Origin: Bacillus fonticola
Lineage (GTDB): Bacteria > Bacillota > Bacilli > Bacillales > JC228
Assembly: GCF_012955605.1 (NCBI RefSeq)
Contig: NZ_CP052135.1
Span: 1,996,711 to 2,060,710 of the forward strand
Length of the DNA stretch: 64,000 nucleotides
Direction of reading: 5' to 3'
Positions within the stretch are counted from its first letter, which is position 1, and each line of letters begins with the position of its first letter. A model generated the notes under the pieces. The model was not told the origin of the DNA and did no database searches. It saw nothing but the letters and a program-made list of their open reading frames with translations. The position numbers were made by a program, and so were the translations under genes. Of this stretch, positions 52,109 to 61,409 are shown in pieces.

Positions 52109-54379
52109 TTATTCTTCGTCATCCTCTTCTAATCGAGCTTCTTGACCATCTTGTTGCTCCTCGGTACCTTCAGGGTTTTCTTCATTTTCATTGTCAAGAT
52201 TCTCTTCGACTTCTTCTAGGTTACCTTCTTCGTTTGCTTCGCGAATTTGTTCTTGTTCTTGTTGCGCTTCTTCGTAGTTGCCTACTTCGTTTAGCGCTCC
52301 AGTCATGTTACCGCGCTCTTCTTTTAAAGCGAAGTAGGTGTCAAGAACACGTTCTCCAATTTTCATATTCAGACCATTTCCCGAGCTTCCTTGGTAGGCG
52401 GCAGGTACCACAACGGACATGGCTATTTCAGGACGATCATAAGGAGCATAGGCAACTAGTGATAAGTTCGATGTTTCAAAGCTCCTCCCCGCACTCGCAT
52501 CATAATAAAAGGTTTCAGCAGTTCCTGTTTTTCCAGCAGGTAGATAGTCTTTATCACCAAAATAACGTACTCCAGTTCCTCTCGGTTCCTGCATTACTTG
52601 TCGAAAGCCTTCCTGTACGCGTTCAATCACAGGTTGATCCATAGTTAATTTGTTTAGTATACGCGGTTCCATGTCTTCAATAACTGGACCGAGACGGTTT
52701 GGTACCTCTAACGGTTCGCGGATTTGCTTAACGATCCGCGGTTGCATACGATAGCCACCGTTAGCAATCGTTGAGACATACTGCGCTAATTGCAACGGCG
52801 TATACGTATCGTACTGGCCAAATGAGTAGAAAAGTAGCCCTTGAGTTGTTTCTGATCCAGCATAGCCTGTTGCCTCTCCAGGTAGATCTATCCCTGTACG
52901 AACGCCCAGTCCAAACTGGCTAAACGTATTACGAAAAATATCGAATGTTGAACTTAAAGATAAGTTTAACGCATCGTTCCTGATGTAACGGTCGCCACCG
53001 ATTTCAATAGCAGTTTTCACCATATATACGTTTGACGAGCGACGTAGTGCTGTTATGTCATCGATGTTCCCCATTACACTGACAGAACGAATAGGTTCAG
53101 AGCCTTGGATATATAAGATTTCATCAACTTTATTAGTATTCCCCGCCGAAATAACTCCTTGCTCATACCCAGTTAACACGGTAGCACCCTTGACCGACGA
53201 CCCAACTACATATGAAGTTGTCATATTCCCAAGCGCAAAATCGTTCATTTCCAACTCGCCGGTTTCATCATTTCGGGCATACTGCTTACCAGCCATCGTT
53301 AACACTTCACCGGTAAAGGGATCCAATAAAGTAACAAATGCACGGTCTAAATATTTTGTGTCAATTGATTCTTGTTTAGCAGCGCGTAGCTCTTCTTCAA
53401 TAATTTTCTCTACGGCAATTTGGAGTTCCATATCAATAGAGAGAAGAAGGTCCTTTCCTCGTTTTCCTTCTTGAAGAACAATAGACTCAATCACATCGCC
53501 TTGACGGTTTGTGATGTTACGAACTTTTCCTTTTGTGCCGTATAGAACTTCTTCGTATTCTTCCTCAATATAGCTCGTTCCCACACGATCGTTACGGCTA
53601 TAGCCACGTGATAAGAAATACTGAATACGGTCTCGTGGTAACCCTTCTTCTGCAGAGGACACTCCCCCTAAAACAGAGCTGAGCGTACTCCCATACACAC
53701 GATATCGATTCCAATCTGTCGTGACACCGACACCCGGTAGCTCGGATAAGTGTTCACTGACAACTGCAAACTCTTTATCCGTCACTCCGCGGTTTTTAAT
53801 CATTTGTGGAGTGAGTTGGTAACCAGAATTCATGGCTCTCCAAATCGCTAACACTTGCATCTCCTCGTCAGAGAAATTCTCGATCTCCTCTGTAGGCACT
53901 CGATCGAGTTGTCGTTGGTACACTTCATCATTTTCAAGCTCAGCGATTTCTTCTTTACTCACTAATTCAAGTGCTTTATCTGGACGGGTTACCATCCAAA
54001 AATCTTGACGATCCCGTTCAGTAACACGGTCTAATTGCTCTTTTTCCATTGTTATATACTTTGATAACTCTCTAGCCTTTTCTAGCAAATCCTGTACTGT
54101 TTCTCCTGGTTGTCTTGTATATGTTATGGCATTTAGCGGAACGTTGTCGACAACTACATTTGCGTAACGATCCAAGATTTTCCCACGTGGAACAGTATTG
54201 TTAATATTCACTTCGTCCGTTTGGTCAATCTCACGCTGATACTCACCACCGTAGACTATTTGTACAAATCCAAGTCGCAGAATGAGGACTGAAAACAAAC
54301 AAAAGACGACAAAAAAGAGGATATTTAATCTAAAAGGAATATGCGTTCTTTTTTTCTTTTTCTTCCCCATATACAACAC
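52109..54379 (-). CDS. pbpA: Class B penicillin-binding protein, PbpA type
   Basis: About 756 aa. The start could be GTG 54379, TTG 54376 or ATG 54370; AAGGAAAG fits the first two better. One N-terminal helix, a dimerisation domain, then the transpeptidase domain with S-x-x-K in VGSSVKGA, S-x-N in RRSSNVYM and KTG in GKTGTAE. It cross-links peptidoglycan for side-wall elongation (PBP2A in B. subtilis). The C-terminal 65 residues are an unusual highly acidic Glu/Asn/Gln tail (EEVEENLDNENEENPEG). Confidence 0.94.
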   Translation of the reverse strand: MLYMGKKKKKRTHIPFRLNILFFVVFCLFSVLILRLGFVQIVYGGEYQREIDQTDEVNINNTVPRGKILDRYANVVVDNVPLNAITYTRQPGETVQDLLEKARELSKYITMEKEQLDRVTERDRQDFWMVTRPDKALELVSKEEIAELENDEVYQRQLDRVPTEEIENFSDEEMQVLAIWRAMNSGYQLTPQMIKNRGVTDKEFAVVSEHLSELPGVGVTTDWNRYRVYGSTLSSVLGGVSSAEEGLPRDRIQYFLSRGYSRNDRVGTSYIEEEYEEVLYGTKGKVRNITNRQGDVIESIVLQEGKRGKDLLLSIDMELQIAVEKIIEEELRAAKQESIDTKYLDRAFVTLLDPFTGEVLTMAGKQYARNDETGELEMNDFALGNMTTSYVVGSSVKGATVLTGYEQGVISAGNTNKVDEILYIQGSEPIRSVSVMGNIDDITALRRSSNVYMVKTAIEIGGDRYIRNDALNLSLSSTFDIFRNTFSQFGLGVRTGIDLPGEATGYAGSETTQGLLFYSFGQYDTYTPLQLAQYVSTIANGGYRMQPRIVKQIREPLEVPNRLGPVIEDMEPRILNKLTMDQPVIERVQEGFRQVMQEPRGTGVRYFGDKDYLPAGKTGTAETFYYDASAGRSFETSNLSLVAYAPYDRPEIAMSVVVPAAYQGSSGNGLNMKIGERVLDTYFALKEERGNMTGALNEVGNYEEAQQEQEQIREANEEGNLEEVEENLDNENEENPEGTEEQQDGQEARLEEDDEE

Positions 54380-54488
54380 TTCTTTCCTTCATACTCCTTT
54401 CTATTGTAAAGATAAAGCGTTTATCTGACCACCATCAAATGAAGGAATGATTCATTTGATGTGTCAAACTTTTGTACTAGTCCACTCC

Positions 54489-54520
54489 AAAAAAGACCAG
54501 TTGTTTTAAGACTGGCCTTG
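54489..54520 (-). terminator. Terminator of yqgE
   Basis: GGCCAGT and ACTGGTC pair on the minus strand, followed by six U. It overlaps the last codons of the gene. Confidence 0.72.
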
Positions 54521-55822
54521 TTCTGATGGATTTGGTGATGACCTTGGGAATGTAGGAAGGCCCTGATTGTCAGCACCCGTGGCTGGATTACTTGCTGGAT
54601 CTTGTTTAGGAGCAGACAATGGAATGTTCCGAACAAAGAAGTATATGACCGAATGCCCCGCGCCTAAAATGAGTAAAAGGACAGGTAAACTCTTCTCAGG
54701 GGGAAACGTTGTGACAGCAAACAAAAAGCAAAGTATACTTACTGCCCTCCCGCCGTTCAGAAATAGCTCTTTCACGACAATGTATTCAATCCGCATTTCC
54801 GCCGCTTTCCATCCTCGTCCAATCACATCATAGGATAGCGAATTGTAAGGAATGAGTAGCATTGGATAGGCGATGGCGATCACTGCCGCATAAATAAGTA
54901 ACCGTGGAAAGGTAACTTCAAAAGCAATGATGAAAATAGCTGCATAAAGCAGAATGCCACCGAACAAGATAGAACGTTTTCTGAAAGATGGCTTAATAAC
55001 ACGAGATGCTACATAATAGCCTACAAAAGCAATCCCGGAATTCAATAGGCCAAACGTTCCGAGAGCTAGTTCACTCCCTGTCGAAATAAACACAAATACG
55101 GAAATAACAAAGATAAACGTCCCTTCCCGCAATCCTTGAAAAAAATTGGCGTTCGTTATTCGCTTCCAATCACGGTTGAGTGAACGTTCTTTCACAATTC
55201 TCCATACCCAGTACTTTCCATCAGCTGGTCGCCGTTGAATAAAAAAACTTAATACGACAGCGCAAACAAATAAAAAAAGTGACAATGTAAAGATCAGAGT
55301 ATATCCCGTGAAACTTTCCATACGAGAAATAACAAAACCGGCAACAATAGGTCCGATCATCCCCCCACCTGATGTTAACACGCCGAGAAAACCGTTGAAG
55401 AAATCTCTTGTCTCTGGCTCTGTGATTTCAAAGGTCAGTACGTTAAAAGCAAGCCAATAAAACCCGTATCCGATTCCCAGCAACATACCGAGCGGGAACA
55501 AAAAATCAGATGCGTTTGTTCCGACAGATAGAACTGTAATGTAAAAAGCGGCCAACACACTGACCCCGATTCTTAGGACAATGACCCTGTCCACTTTCTT
55601 AGCCATTCTTCCTGCTAAAACAAACGTGATAGGCTGCAGGAGAACAATAGCTAAATTATAAATACCAAGATCGACAAACTCACCAGACTGCTTCCACAAA
55701 TAAATATTCACAAATGTGTTTGATAACGCAATGCTTAAGGAGTACAGACCGCCAACGACTAGGAGCAATAGCAAATCTTTGGTGACCGTAACATCCCCGA
55801 ACACTTTTTGATATCGGCTCAT
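54506..55822 (-). CDS. yqgE: MFS transporter (YqgE-like)
   Basis: 438 aa after AAAGGGGAG. Twelve hydrophobic segments in two halves, with the MFS loop AGRMAKKVDRVIVLR between helices 2 and 3, and a long polar C-terminal tail (PKQDPASNPATGADNQ). No substrate can be named. The gene lies at the yqgE position between pbpA and sodA of B. subtilis. A 20-bp tandem repeat array sits 90-245 bp upstream of its start. Confidence 0.87.
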   Translation of the reverse strand: MSRYQKVFGDVTVTKDLLLLLVVGGLYSLSIALSNTFVNIYLWKQSGEFVDLGIYNLAIVLLQPITFVLAGRMAKKVDRVIVLRIGVSVLAAFYITVLSVGTNASDFLFPLGMLLGIGYGFYWLAFNVLTFEITEPETRDFFNGFLGVLTSGGGMIGPIVAGFVISRMESFTGYTLIFTLSLFLFVCAVVLSFFIQRRPADGKYWVWRIVKERSLNRDWKRITNANFFQGLREGTFIFVISVFVFISTGSELALGTFGLLNSGIAFVGYYVASRVIKPSFRKRSILFGGILLYAAIFIIAFEVTFPRLLIYAAVIAIAYPMLLIPYNSLSYDVIGRGWKAAEMRIEYIVVKELFLNGGRAVSILCFLFAVTTFPPEKSLPVLLLILGAGHSVIYFFVRNIPLSAPKQDPASNPATGADNQGLPTFPRSSPNPSEQGQS

Positions 55823-55910
55823 GAAAAAACTCCCCTTTATCTCCTTAAGTAGTGTCTCAATGGAGTAAGAGGATTATTCAATTTGACGGTGAGGAGATGA
55901 GGTTATCTTC

Positions 55911-56066
55911 TCTCTGTCCGCGGATATATCTCTCTGTCCGCGGATATATCTCTCTGTCCGCGGATATATCTCTCTGTCCGCGGATATATCTCTCTGTCCG
56001 CGGATATATCTCTCTGTCCGCGGATATATCTCTCTGTCCGCGGATATATCTCTCTGTCCGCGGATT
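55911..56066. repeat. Minisatellite: eight copies of a 20-bp unit
   Basis: The unit TCTCTCTGTCCGCGGATATA repeats at 20-bp steps from 55911 to 56051 without a single change except in the first and last flanks. Each unit holds two 8-bp palindromes, TCCGCGGA and GATATATC. It lies between sodA (upstream, terminated) and yqgE (downstream), in the yqgE leader. Frames through it encode repeats on both strands but have no ribosome site. Confidence 0.96.
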
Positions 56067-56073
56067 AGAGCAT

Positions 56074-56108
56074 AAAAAAACCTTTCTGCTAAGCAGAAAG
56101 GTTTTTTT
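56074..56108 (-). terminator. Terminator of sodA
   Basis: AAACCTTTCTGCT and AGCAGAAAGGTTT pair, with A and T runs on either side, 12 bp after the sodA stop. Confidence 0.92.
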
Positions 56109-56119
56109 CGCATCTACTA

Positions 56120-56728
56120 TTATTTCGCAGCATCGAAGCGTTTGTTCACTTCATCCCAGTTAATGACATTATAGAATGCATTAATGTAATCTGGACGACG
56201 GTTTTGATAGTTAAGGTAGTAGGCATGCTCCCAAACGTCGAGGCCAAGCACAGGAGTTTTGCCTTCCATCAATGGCGTGTCCTGGTTTGGTGTGCTTGTG
56301 ATTTCTAATTTGCCGTTATTGACAACGAGCCAAGCCCAGCCTGATCCGAAGCGTCCTGCTGCAGCAGCGGCAAACTCTTCTTTAAACTTGTCATAGCTTC
56401 CAAACGTGGAATTGATAGCTTCGCCCACAGCTCCTGTAGGTGCTCCACCACCGTTTGGTGAAAGGATTGTCCAGAAAAGCGAGTGGTTAGCATGTCCACC
56501 ACCATTGTTACGAACAGCCGTGCGCGCAGCCTCTGGAACAGCATCTAAATTAGCAACGAGTTCCTCGATCGACTTCGATGCTAGATCATCATGCCCTTGA
56601 AGAGCATCGTTTAACTTCGTGATGTACGTGTTGTGATGCTTCGTATGGTGAATGTTCATCGTTTCTTTGTCGATGTGTGGTTCAAGCGCATCATAAGCAT
56701 ACGGTAATTGCGGTAATTCATAAGCCAT
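56120..56728 (-). CDS. sodA: Superoxide dismutase (Mn/Fe)
   Basis: 202 aa from the ATG at 56728 ([27 protein letters not shown]). Metal ligands His-27 region (HHTKHHNTY), [16 protein letters not shown] (Asp and His). Gly/Gln environment ([14 protein letters not shown]) favours Mn but the metal is not decided by reading. It removes superoxide in the cytoplasm. The composite MITE-like element lies 121 bp upstream of its start. Confidence 0.96.
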   Translation of the reverse strand: MAYELPQLPYAYDALEPHIDKETMNIHHTKHHNTYITKLNDALQGHDDLASKSIEELVANLDAVPEAARTAVRNNGGGHANHSLFWTILSPNGGGAPTGAVGEAINSTFGSYDKFKEEFAAAAAGRFGSGWAWLVVNNGKLEITSTPNQDTPLMEGKTPVLGLDVWEHAYYLNYQNRRPDYINAFYNVINWDEVNKRFDAAK

Positions 56729-56849
56729 GAATAAATTCCTCCCTAAATATGTAGTGACCATCCCACTTGGAATTGGTTGGTGTACTTTTACATTAGCAGA
56801 ATTCCAAGGAGCCTTCAAATGATACGCAATATAAAGTGATTTTATGTAA

Positions 56850-57355
56850 AGGCTGTTTTCGTAATCTTTGTTGCTTTACTACACAGTTATCCCATGATGT
56901 GACATACTGCTATGTTGATTTCCGCTGCAGGCGGACGCTTTCCGCGGGGCGGGCGGTGAGCCTCCTCATCGCTGCGCTCTTGCGAAATGAAATGCGGAAG
57001 CGGTCCGTTTTGCTCCCTCTGAAAGATGTTCTTTGGCTTTAGAGGCGCTTTTTGCCTCAAAAGACGAAGGTTATTTTCAGACGGGAGCAGACCGCTGTAG
57101 CTAGACACGTCTCACCTATCCCGCTAATCCCGCAGAACAAGGAAGAAAGGCTAAAGGCGCCACGTCCTGTGGCAACGCCTTTCTGACCCACGTCCTGTGG
57201 GCCTCCGCAGAGAGCGTACTTTGCGAACGAGGAGGCTCAGCGCGGAGCCCGCGGAAAGCGAAGTGTATTTCCGGAGCGGTGTCTTATGTCGCATCATACA
57301 GCTACTGTGCAATGAGACTCCATAAAAAAAGCAACAATCTTTTAGAAAACAGCCT
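56850..57355. mobile_element. 506-bp composite MITE-like element with target duplication
   Basis: Terminal inverted repeats: left AGGCTGTTTTCGTAATCTTTG, right the complement of AGGCTGTTTTCTAAAAGATTG. Flanked by the direct repeat ATGTAA on both sides. The interior joins three GC-rich modules, matching 28592-28717 (left), 29118-29230 (middle, inverted) and 21730-21825 (right). Inner arms GCGGTCCG/CAGACCGC and GCCACGTCCTGTGGC/CCCACGTCCTGTGGG give strong secondary structure. No transposase; small frames inside are not credible genes. Confidence 0.85.
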
Positions 57356-57383
57356 ATGTAAAAGATTTGTGTCAGTAGACTCA

Positions 57384-57866
57384 CTAACTGACGTAGACAA
57401 AAAAGATTACGATCATGACTACCTGTAACAGAGCTTTTGTCACCGAACTTCCTAAAAAGCCTAGAAACGACCCGAAACCAATTTTGGCCGCATCTTTTAA
57501 AGACCTCTTATGGACAATGAGTTCAGCTATCATTGCACCAAGAAATGGACCCAAAATTAATCCGGCAAACGGTAGCACAAACGGTCCGACGAGTATCCCT
57601 ACCGTACTTCCCCAAACGCCTGCATTAGAGCCACCAAGTCTCGTGACGCCAAGCGCTGTTGCGACGTAATCTGCTACGAACAGGAGAGCAAGCAAGATCC
57701 CTTGCCATACCCAAAACGTCCATGTGAGCGCATCAAACGAGAAAAACAGCCCGTACACTACGTAGGCAGCAATAAGTACCACAGCACTAGGTATAATCGG
57801 GTACACAATCCCAACAAAGCTAAGTATCAGAAGCAGCACAACAAGAGCCCAACCAATTATACTCAT
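57384..57866 (-). CDS. yqgC: DUF456 membrane protein YqgC
   Basis: 160 aa after GAGGGAGGG. Five hydrophobic segments with Gly-rich contacts (GVTRLGGSNAGVWGSTVGILVG and GLILGPFLGAMIAELIVHKRS) match DUF456. Function unknown. It lies upstream of sodA, as in B. subtilis, but is separated from it by the 506-bp element. Confidence 0.9.
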   Translation of the reverse strand: MSIIGWALVVLLLILSFVGIVYPIIPSAVVLIAAYVVYGLFFSFDALTWTFWVWQGILLALLFVADYVATALGVTRLGGSNAGVWGSTVGILVGPFVLPFAGLILGPFLGAMIAELIVHKRSLKDAAKIGFGSFLGFLGSSVTKALLQVVMIVIFFVYVS

Positions 57867-57940
57867 TAAAGCATCCCTCCCTCAGAAAATCACAAAAAAT
57901 CTCGACAGCACTTTATTAGTAATTATGGACAATACTCCCT

Positions 57941-57979
57941 AAAAAGAAAAGGCAACAAACTGTAAACAGTCTGCTACCT
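57941..57979 (-). terminator. Terminator of the Na/Pi cotransporter gene
   Basis: AGGTAGCAGACTG and CAGTTTGTTGCCT form a stem with one mismatch and G-U pairs, loop TTTA, followed by a U-rich tail on the minus strand. Confidence 0.82.
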
Positions 57980-57991
57980 AATTCTTTCTTC

Positions 57992-59629
57992 TTATGCTTC
58001 GTTTTTATCTTCCAAAACGTACTCGGCAATGTTAACAGCGTGGTCGCCAATTCGCTCTAGGTTACTCAAGATGTCAACATACACAATACCCGCTTGTCCA
58101 GTACAAACTCCTTGGTTCAAGCGTAAAATATGTTGTTTGCGTAGCTTTCGTTCCATTTGGTCAATTTTTTCTTCCATTTCTGTTACTTCAACCGCTAACT
58201 TGTGATTGTTTTGGTCTAGAGACTCAAGGGCTTTATGAACCGTATCCATCGTGAACGCAAACATCTCATTCAAGTCGTCCATGGCACCTTCTGTAATGAA
58301 TACTTTATTCGCTTGCTTGTATTCCACTAGCTCAACAATGTTCTCAAAGTGATCACCGATTCGCTCAATATCACGAACAGTATTAATTAAACTCGTATGT
58401 CTCGTAGAATCTGCATCACTAAGCGCACTGCTAGATAGTTGAACTAAATACTCTGTAATTTTTTTGTCGAGATTATTAATGGCGTCCTCCAACTGCAAAG
58501 CCACTTCTGCATGTTTTGGAGACCCCGTCGTTAAATATTGGTACGATTCTTCTAAACCCTTTTCGGCAATTTGACCCATTCGCAACACTTCTTCTTTTGC
58601 TTGTCCGATGGCTATAGAAGGGGATTGCTCTATGAACAATGGATCGAGGTGCTTCGGTTTGTAATCGATTACAGAGTCCTTTCCTGGGATAAGCTTTGTC
58701 ACAAGCATTGCCAAGAAAGCGATGAATGGGAACTGGATAAGTACATTCGTTACATTAAACGTACCGTGGGCGAATGCAATTGTCATTTCAGGATTCAAGT
58801 TCATTGAGTCTCGAAAGAATTCAACAAGCATCGTAAAAGGTCTAAGTAAAATTATGAAAATTGTCGTTCCAATGAGGTTAAAAATAACGTGTGTCGCTGC
58901 TGCTCGTCGTGCTGCTACTGAAGCACCGATTGCGGCGAGTACAGCGGTGATCGTTGTTCCGATATTATCTCCAAATAAAACGGGTAAAGCAGCATCCAAA
59001 GTAATAAGACCTTCCCCGAAAAGCCCTTGCAAAATACCTATCGTTGCCGATGAACTCTGGACGAGTACTGTAAATAACGTTCCCGCAATAACACCTAGGA
59101 TAGGGTTGTTACTGAAACTTACGGTTAGATCAGTAAAGCCCTGAACCTCTTCAAGTGGTGCTAATCCGTCACCCATTAGGCTAAGACCGAAGAATAACGC
59201 ACCAAAACCAAAGACAATTTGTCCCAAATAGGTGGCTCTTCTTGCCTTGAAGAAGAAAAGTAGGATAGCACCAACTGCAATGATCGGTAGTGCGTATTCC
59301 TCAATTTTAATTCCAATAATAAAGGCAGTCACCGTTGTTCCAATATTGGCACCCATTATAACACCGATAGATTGTCTGAGTGTCATAAATCCTGCACTTA
59401 CGAGTCCAATAACTAAGGCAGTCGTACCCGAACTTGTTTGTAATAATACGGTAACAAAGATCCCTGCCAACACACCCATAAATGGATTTGTTGTAAATTT
59501 ATCTAGGATATCTCTCAAGCGATCCCCAGCTGAATTTTGAAGACCTTCACCCATAAACTTAATACCAAACAAGAAAATCCCGAGTCCACCAAAAAAGGTA
59601 AATAACATTTCTTGCCAATTTATTCCCAC
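57992..59629 (-). CDS. Sodium-dependent phosphate cotransporter with PhoU-like domain
   Basis: 545 aa with a GTG start at 59629 (GAGGGGG site). The Na/Pi-II repeat signature appears twice (LLQTSSGTTALVIGL and LVQSSSATIGI), with about nine membrane segments, and residues 350-540 form a PhoU-like helical domain (RDIERIGDHFENI, ERIGDHAVNIAE). It probably moves phosphate with Na+; the PhoU domain suggests gating by phosphate status. Together with pst it gives the organism two phosphate systems within 12 kb. Confidence 0.92.
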   Translation of the reverse strand: MGINWQEMLFTFFGGLGIFLFGIKFMGEGLQNSAGDRLRDILDKFTTNPFMGVLAGIFVTVLLQTSSGTTALVIGLVSAGFMTLRQSIGVIMGANIGTTVTAFIIGIKIEEYALPIIAVGAILLFFFKARRATYLGQIVFGFGALFFGLSLMGDGLAPLEEVQGFTDLTVSFSNNPILGVIAGTLFTVLVQSSSATIGILQGLFGEGLITLDAALPVLFGDNIGTTITAVLAAIGASVAARRAAATHVIFNLIGTTIFIILLRPFTMLVEFFRDSMNLNPEMTIAFAHGTFNVTNVLIQFPFIAFLAMLVTKLIPGKDSVIDYKPKHLDPLFIEQSPSIAIGQAKEEVLRMGQIAEKGLEESYQYLTTGSPKHAEVALQLEDAINNLDKKITEYLVQLSSSALSDADSTRHTSLINTVRDIERIGDHFENIVELVEYKQANKVFITEGAMDDLNEMFAFTMDTVHKALESLDQNNHKLAVEVTEMEEKIDQMERKLRKQHILRLNQGVCTGQAGIVYVDILSNLERIGDHAVNIAEYVLEDKNEA

Positions 59630-59867
59630 TGAAAAACCCCCTCAAACAAAATTAAAACTGTTTAGTGTGAAACAGTTAGCCAATCAACACCTCGGCATCA
59701 TTCGACAATATTTTTGAAAACCCCGACCTATTATGAAGCAATTGTTTAGAACCTGTAAACTCCATTTACGGATTTGTAATCATAAATTTACAATTGGTCG
59801 TTGTGCAACATTTACTCAAGTATTCCGGCATGCTTTCATTCCGATCCTATATCTTCACCATACATGC

Positions 59868-59896
59868 TTGAATTACCCCTTACTACCCACTACAAT
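59868..59896 (+). promoter_or_regulatory. Sigma-A promoter of yqgB
   Basis: TTGAAT (59868-59873), 17-bp spacer, TACAAT (59891-59896), 24 bp before the TTG start. Confidence 0.7.
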
Positions 59897-59920
59897 AGGG
59901 AAAGAAAGAAGGTGGGCTTT

Positions 59921-60703
59921 TTGAACGTGTTTCAACAACTTGTGAAAAGTTTGTATTCCCCAAAAGATGTGGCGAAGTTTCGCTTTCAAGGGATCGGCAA
60001 AACCATTCTTTACGTATTTTTGCTAGCGCTCCTCACTTTAATTCCAACAATGATTTCTTTATGGCAAACTGTATCAGCAGGAATTCAAGCCGTGAATGAA
60101 ACGATCGAAGAAGAAATTCCAAATTTCACAATTGAGAACGGACGACTACAGTCTGATACGCAAGAACTTATTGTGATTGAGGAGCCAGGATTCACGATTT
60201 ACTTTGATGCTTCCGGAGAGACGACACTTGCAGATATTCGCGAAGATAGTGCACTTCTCATTTCAAAAGAGGAGGCGTCATTCATCACAGGTGGGCAAGT
60301 AGATGCCGTTCCGTATTCGATGTTCGAAGGAGTCCCCATTAGTAAGGACGAGATCTCTAACATTTTAACTGGACTGGGTGCCTCTCTTCCCGTATTGCTC
60401 GGTGTTTTATTCTTTGTCATCTACGTATTCTCATCAGGAACTGCTTTTGTACAAATATCATTGTTTGCGCTCATTGGTTTGCTCTTTAAGAAGAGTCTAG
60501 GAAGAAAACTACGTTACGGACAACTATGGCGCCTTACTGCCTACTCCATTACGTTGTCATCGGTCTTCTTTGCCATTGTAGCCTTGTTCGGGGCAGCTGT
60601 TCCTTTTCCATTTTTCCTTGATACATTTGTGAGCTTGTTATTTCTATACCTTGTCATTAAAGAAATTCCTGCCCCCAAATCGAAGAAGGTCGAAGCCTCG
60701 TAG
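59921..60703 (+). CDS. yqgB: DUF1189 membrane protein YqgB
   Basis: 260 aa with a TTG start at 59921, about five bases after AAGAAGGTGG; upstream in-frame ATG at 59801 would overlap the promoter. Starts FQQLVKSLYSPKDVAKFRF. One membrane helix at about 28-47, an extracellular loop of 130 residues, then four helices (about 155-250). Typical DUF1189; function unknown. Ends at its own terminator. Confidence 0.88.
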   Translation: MNVFQQLVKSLYSPKDVAKFRFQGIGKTILYVFLLALLTLIPTMISLWQTVSAGIQAVNETIEEEIPNFTIENGRLQSDTQELIVIEEPGFTIYFDASGETTLADIREDSALLISKEEASFITGGQVDAVPYSMFEGVPISKDEISNILTGLGASLPVLLGVLFFVIYVFSSGTAFVQISLFALIGLLFKKSLGRKLRYGQLWRLTAYSITLSSVFFAIVALFGAAVPFPFFLDTFVSLLFLYLVIKEIPAPKSKKVEAS

Positions 60704-60726
60704 CGTGTACACGAGGCTTTTTTTAT
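60693..60726 (+). terminator. Terminator of yqgB
   Basis: AAGCCTCGT and ACGAGGCTT pair around AGCGTGTAC; seven T follow. The left arm includes the yqgB stop. Confidence 0.88.
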
Positions 60727-60910
60727 TTCAATCTTCTCCTCACAGAAAGAAGGAAAGCAACTCGTTTACGCCGAATACGACAGACAATTGGCTAAGATTT
60801 TATAAAAGCTACCGGTTACTCCCCAACCTCATCCTTTATACTTCTTCTATTTTAGTCATAACTTCAATTTACTCACCATATACATGGGCACAAAAGGAGG
60901 TTGTCCTTAC

Positions 60911-61243
60911 ATGAAACGTCTAGGTGCTATAGTACTTGTCGTCGTTATACTTTATACGGTGTATTATGATCTAAGTGTCGGTTCTTTATCATTACCTAGT
61001 CTCCCCTCCCCTGCTGGAGCGGAAGAGACTTCAGAGCAGGTTGGGGCAGTTGAAGTGTCTGGACAACCGTACGAAGAGATAAAAGTGGAGCGTGGTGAAA
61101 CCGTCCTCACTATTGTTGAAGACGCACATCAGTCTATCCCCGTCCCGATCGAGCGGATCGTACGAGACTTTGAAGAATTAAATGAAGGACTCAAAGCAGA
61201 GGAGATTCAAGCTGGTGAAACGTATCGTTTTCCTCTGTATTAA
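60911..61243 (+). CDS. yqfZ: LysM-like membrane-anchored protein YqfZ
   Basis: 110 aa from the ATG at 60911 (AAAGGAGG site). One N-terminal helix (LGAIVLVVVILYTVYYDL), a Pro/Ser/Glu linker, and a LysM-like C-terminus (EIKVERGETVLTIVEDAH...VRDFEELNEGLKAEEIQAGETYRFPLY). The family is sporulation-associated in Bacillus. It lies upstream of ispG, as in B. subtilis. Confidence 0.88.
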   Translation: MKRLGAIVLVVVILYTVYYDLSVGSLSLPSLPSPAGAEETSEQVGAVEVSGQPYEEIKVERGETVLTIVEDAHQSIPVPIERIVRDFEELNEGLKAEEIQAGETYRFPLY

Positions 61244-61297
61244 TGAAGAACAGAGAGCGATCACTTATTAAAATACATGTAATTCCAAACCTTCAAC

Positions 61298-61327
61298 TTG
61301 TCAATTCTCCTGCATGCTTGTTACAAT
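61298..61327 (+). promoter_or_regulatory. Sigma-A promoter of ispG
   Basis: TTGTCA (61298-61303), 18-bp spacer, TACAAT (61322-61327). A leader hairpin (GAGTTCAAAA/TTTTGAACTC, 61346-61375) follows before the start, with no U run. Confidence 0.7.
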
Positions 61328-61409
61328 AGGAATGTATGCTTATTAGAGTTCAAAAAAGAGGATACTTTTGAACTCCCTCTAGTCCTTTCTATAAAAAGGA
61401 GCGATCAAC

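Noticed and set aside
55911..56066. CRISPR array
   Set aside because: The repeats are directly adjacent with no unique spacers, and no cas genes are present.
55852..56163. Open frames on both strands through the 20-bp minisatellite
   Set aside because: A 20-bp unit cycles through three frames without stops by chance; no ribosome site or conserved flank supports a protein.
56887..57384. Open frames inside the 506-bp element
   Set aside because: They are by-products of the stop-poor GC-rich palindromes; no start signals or family match.
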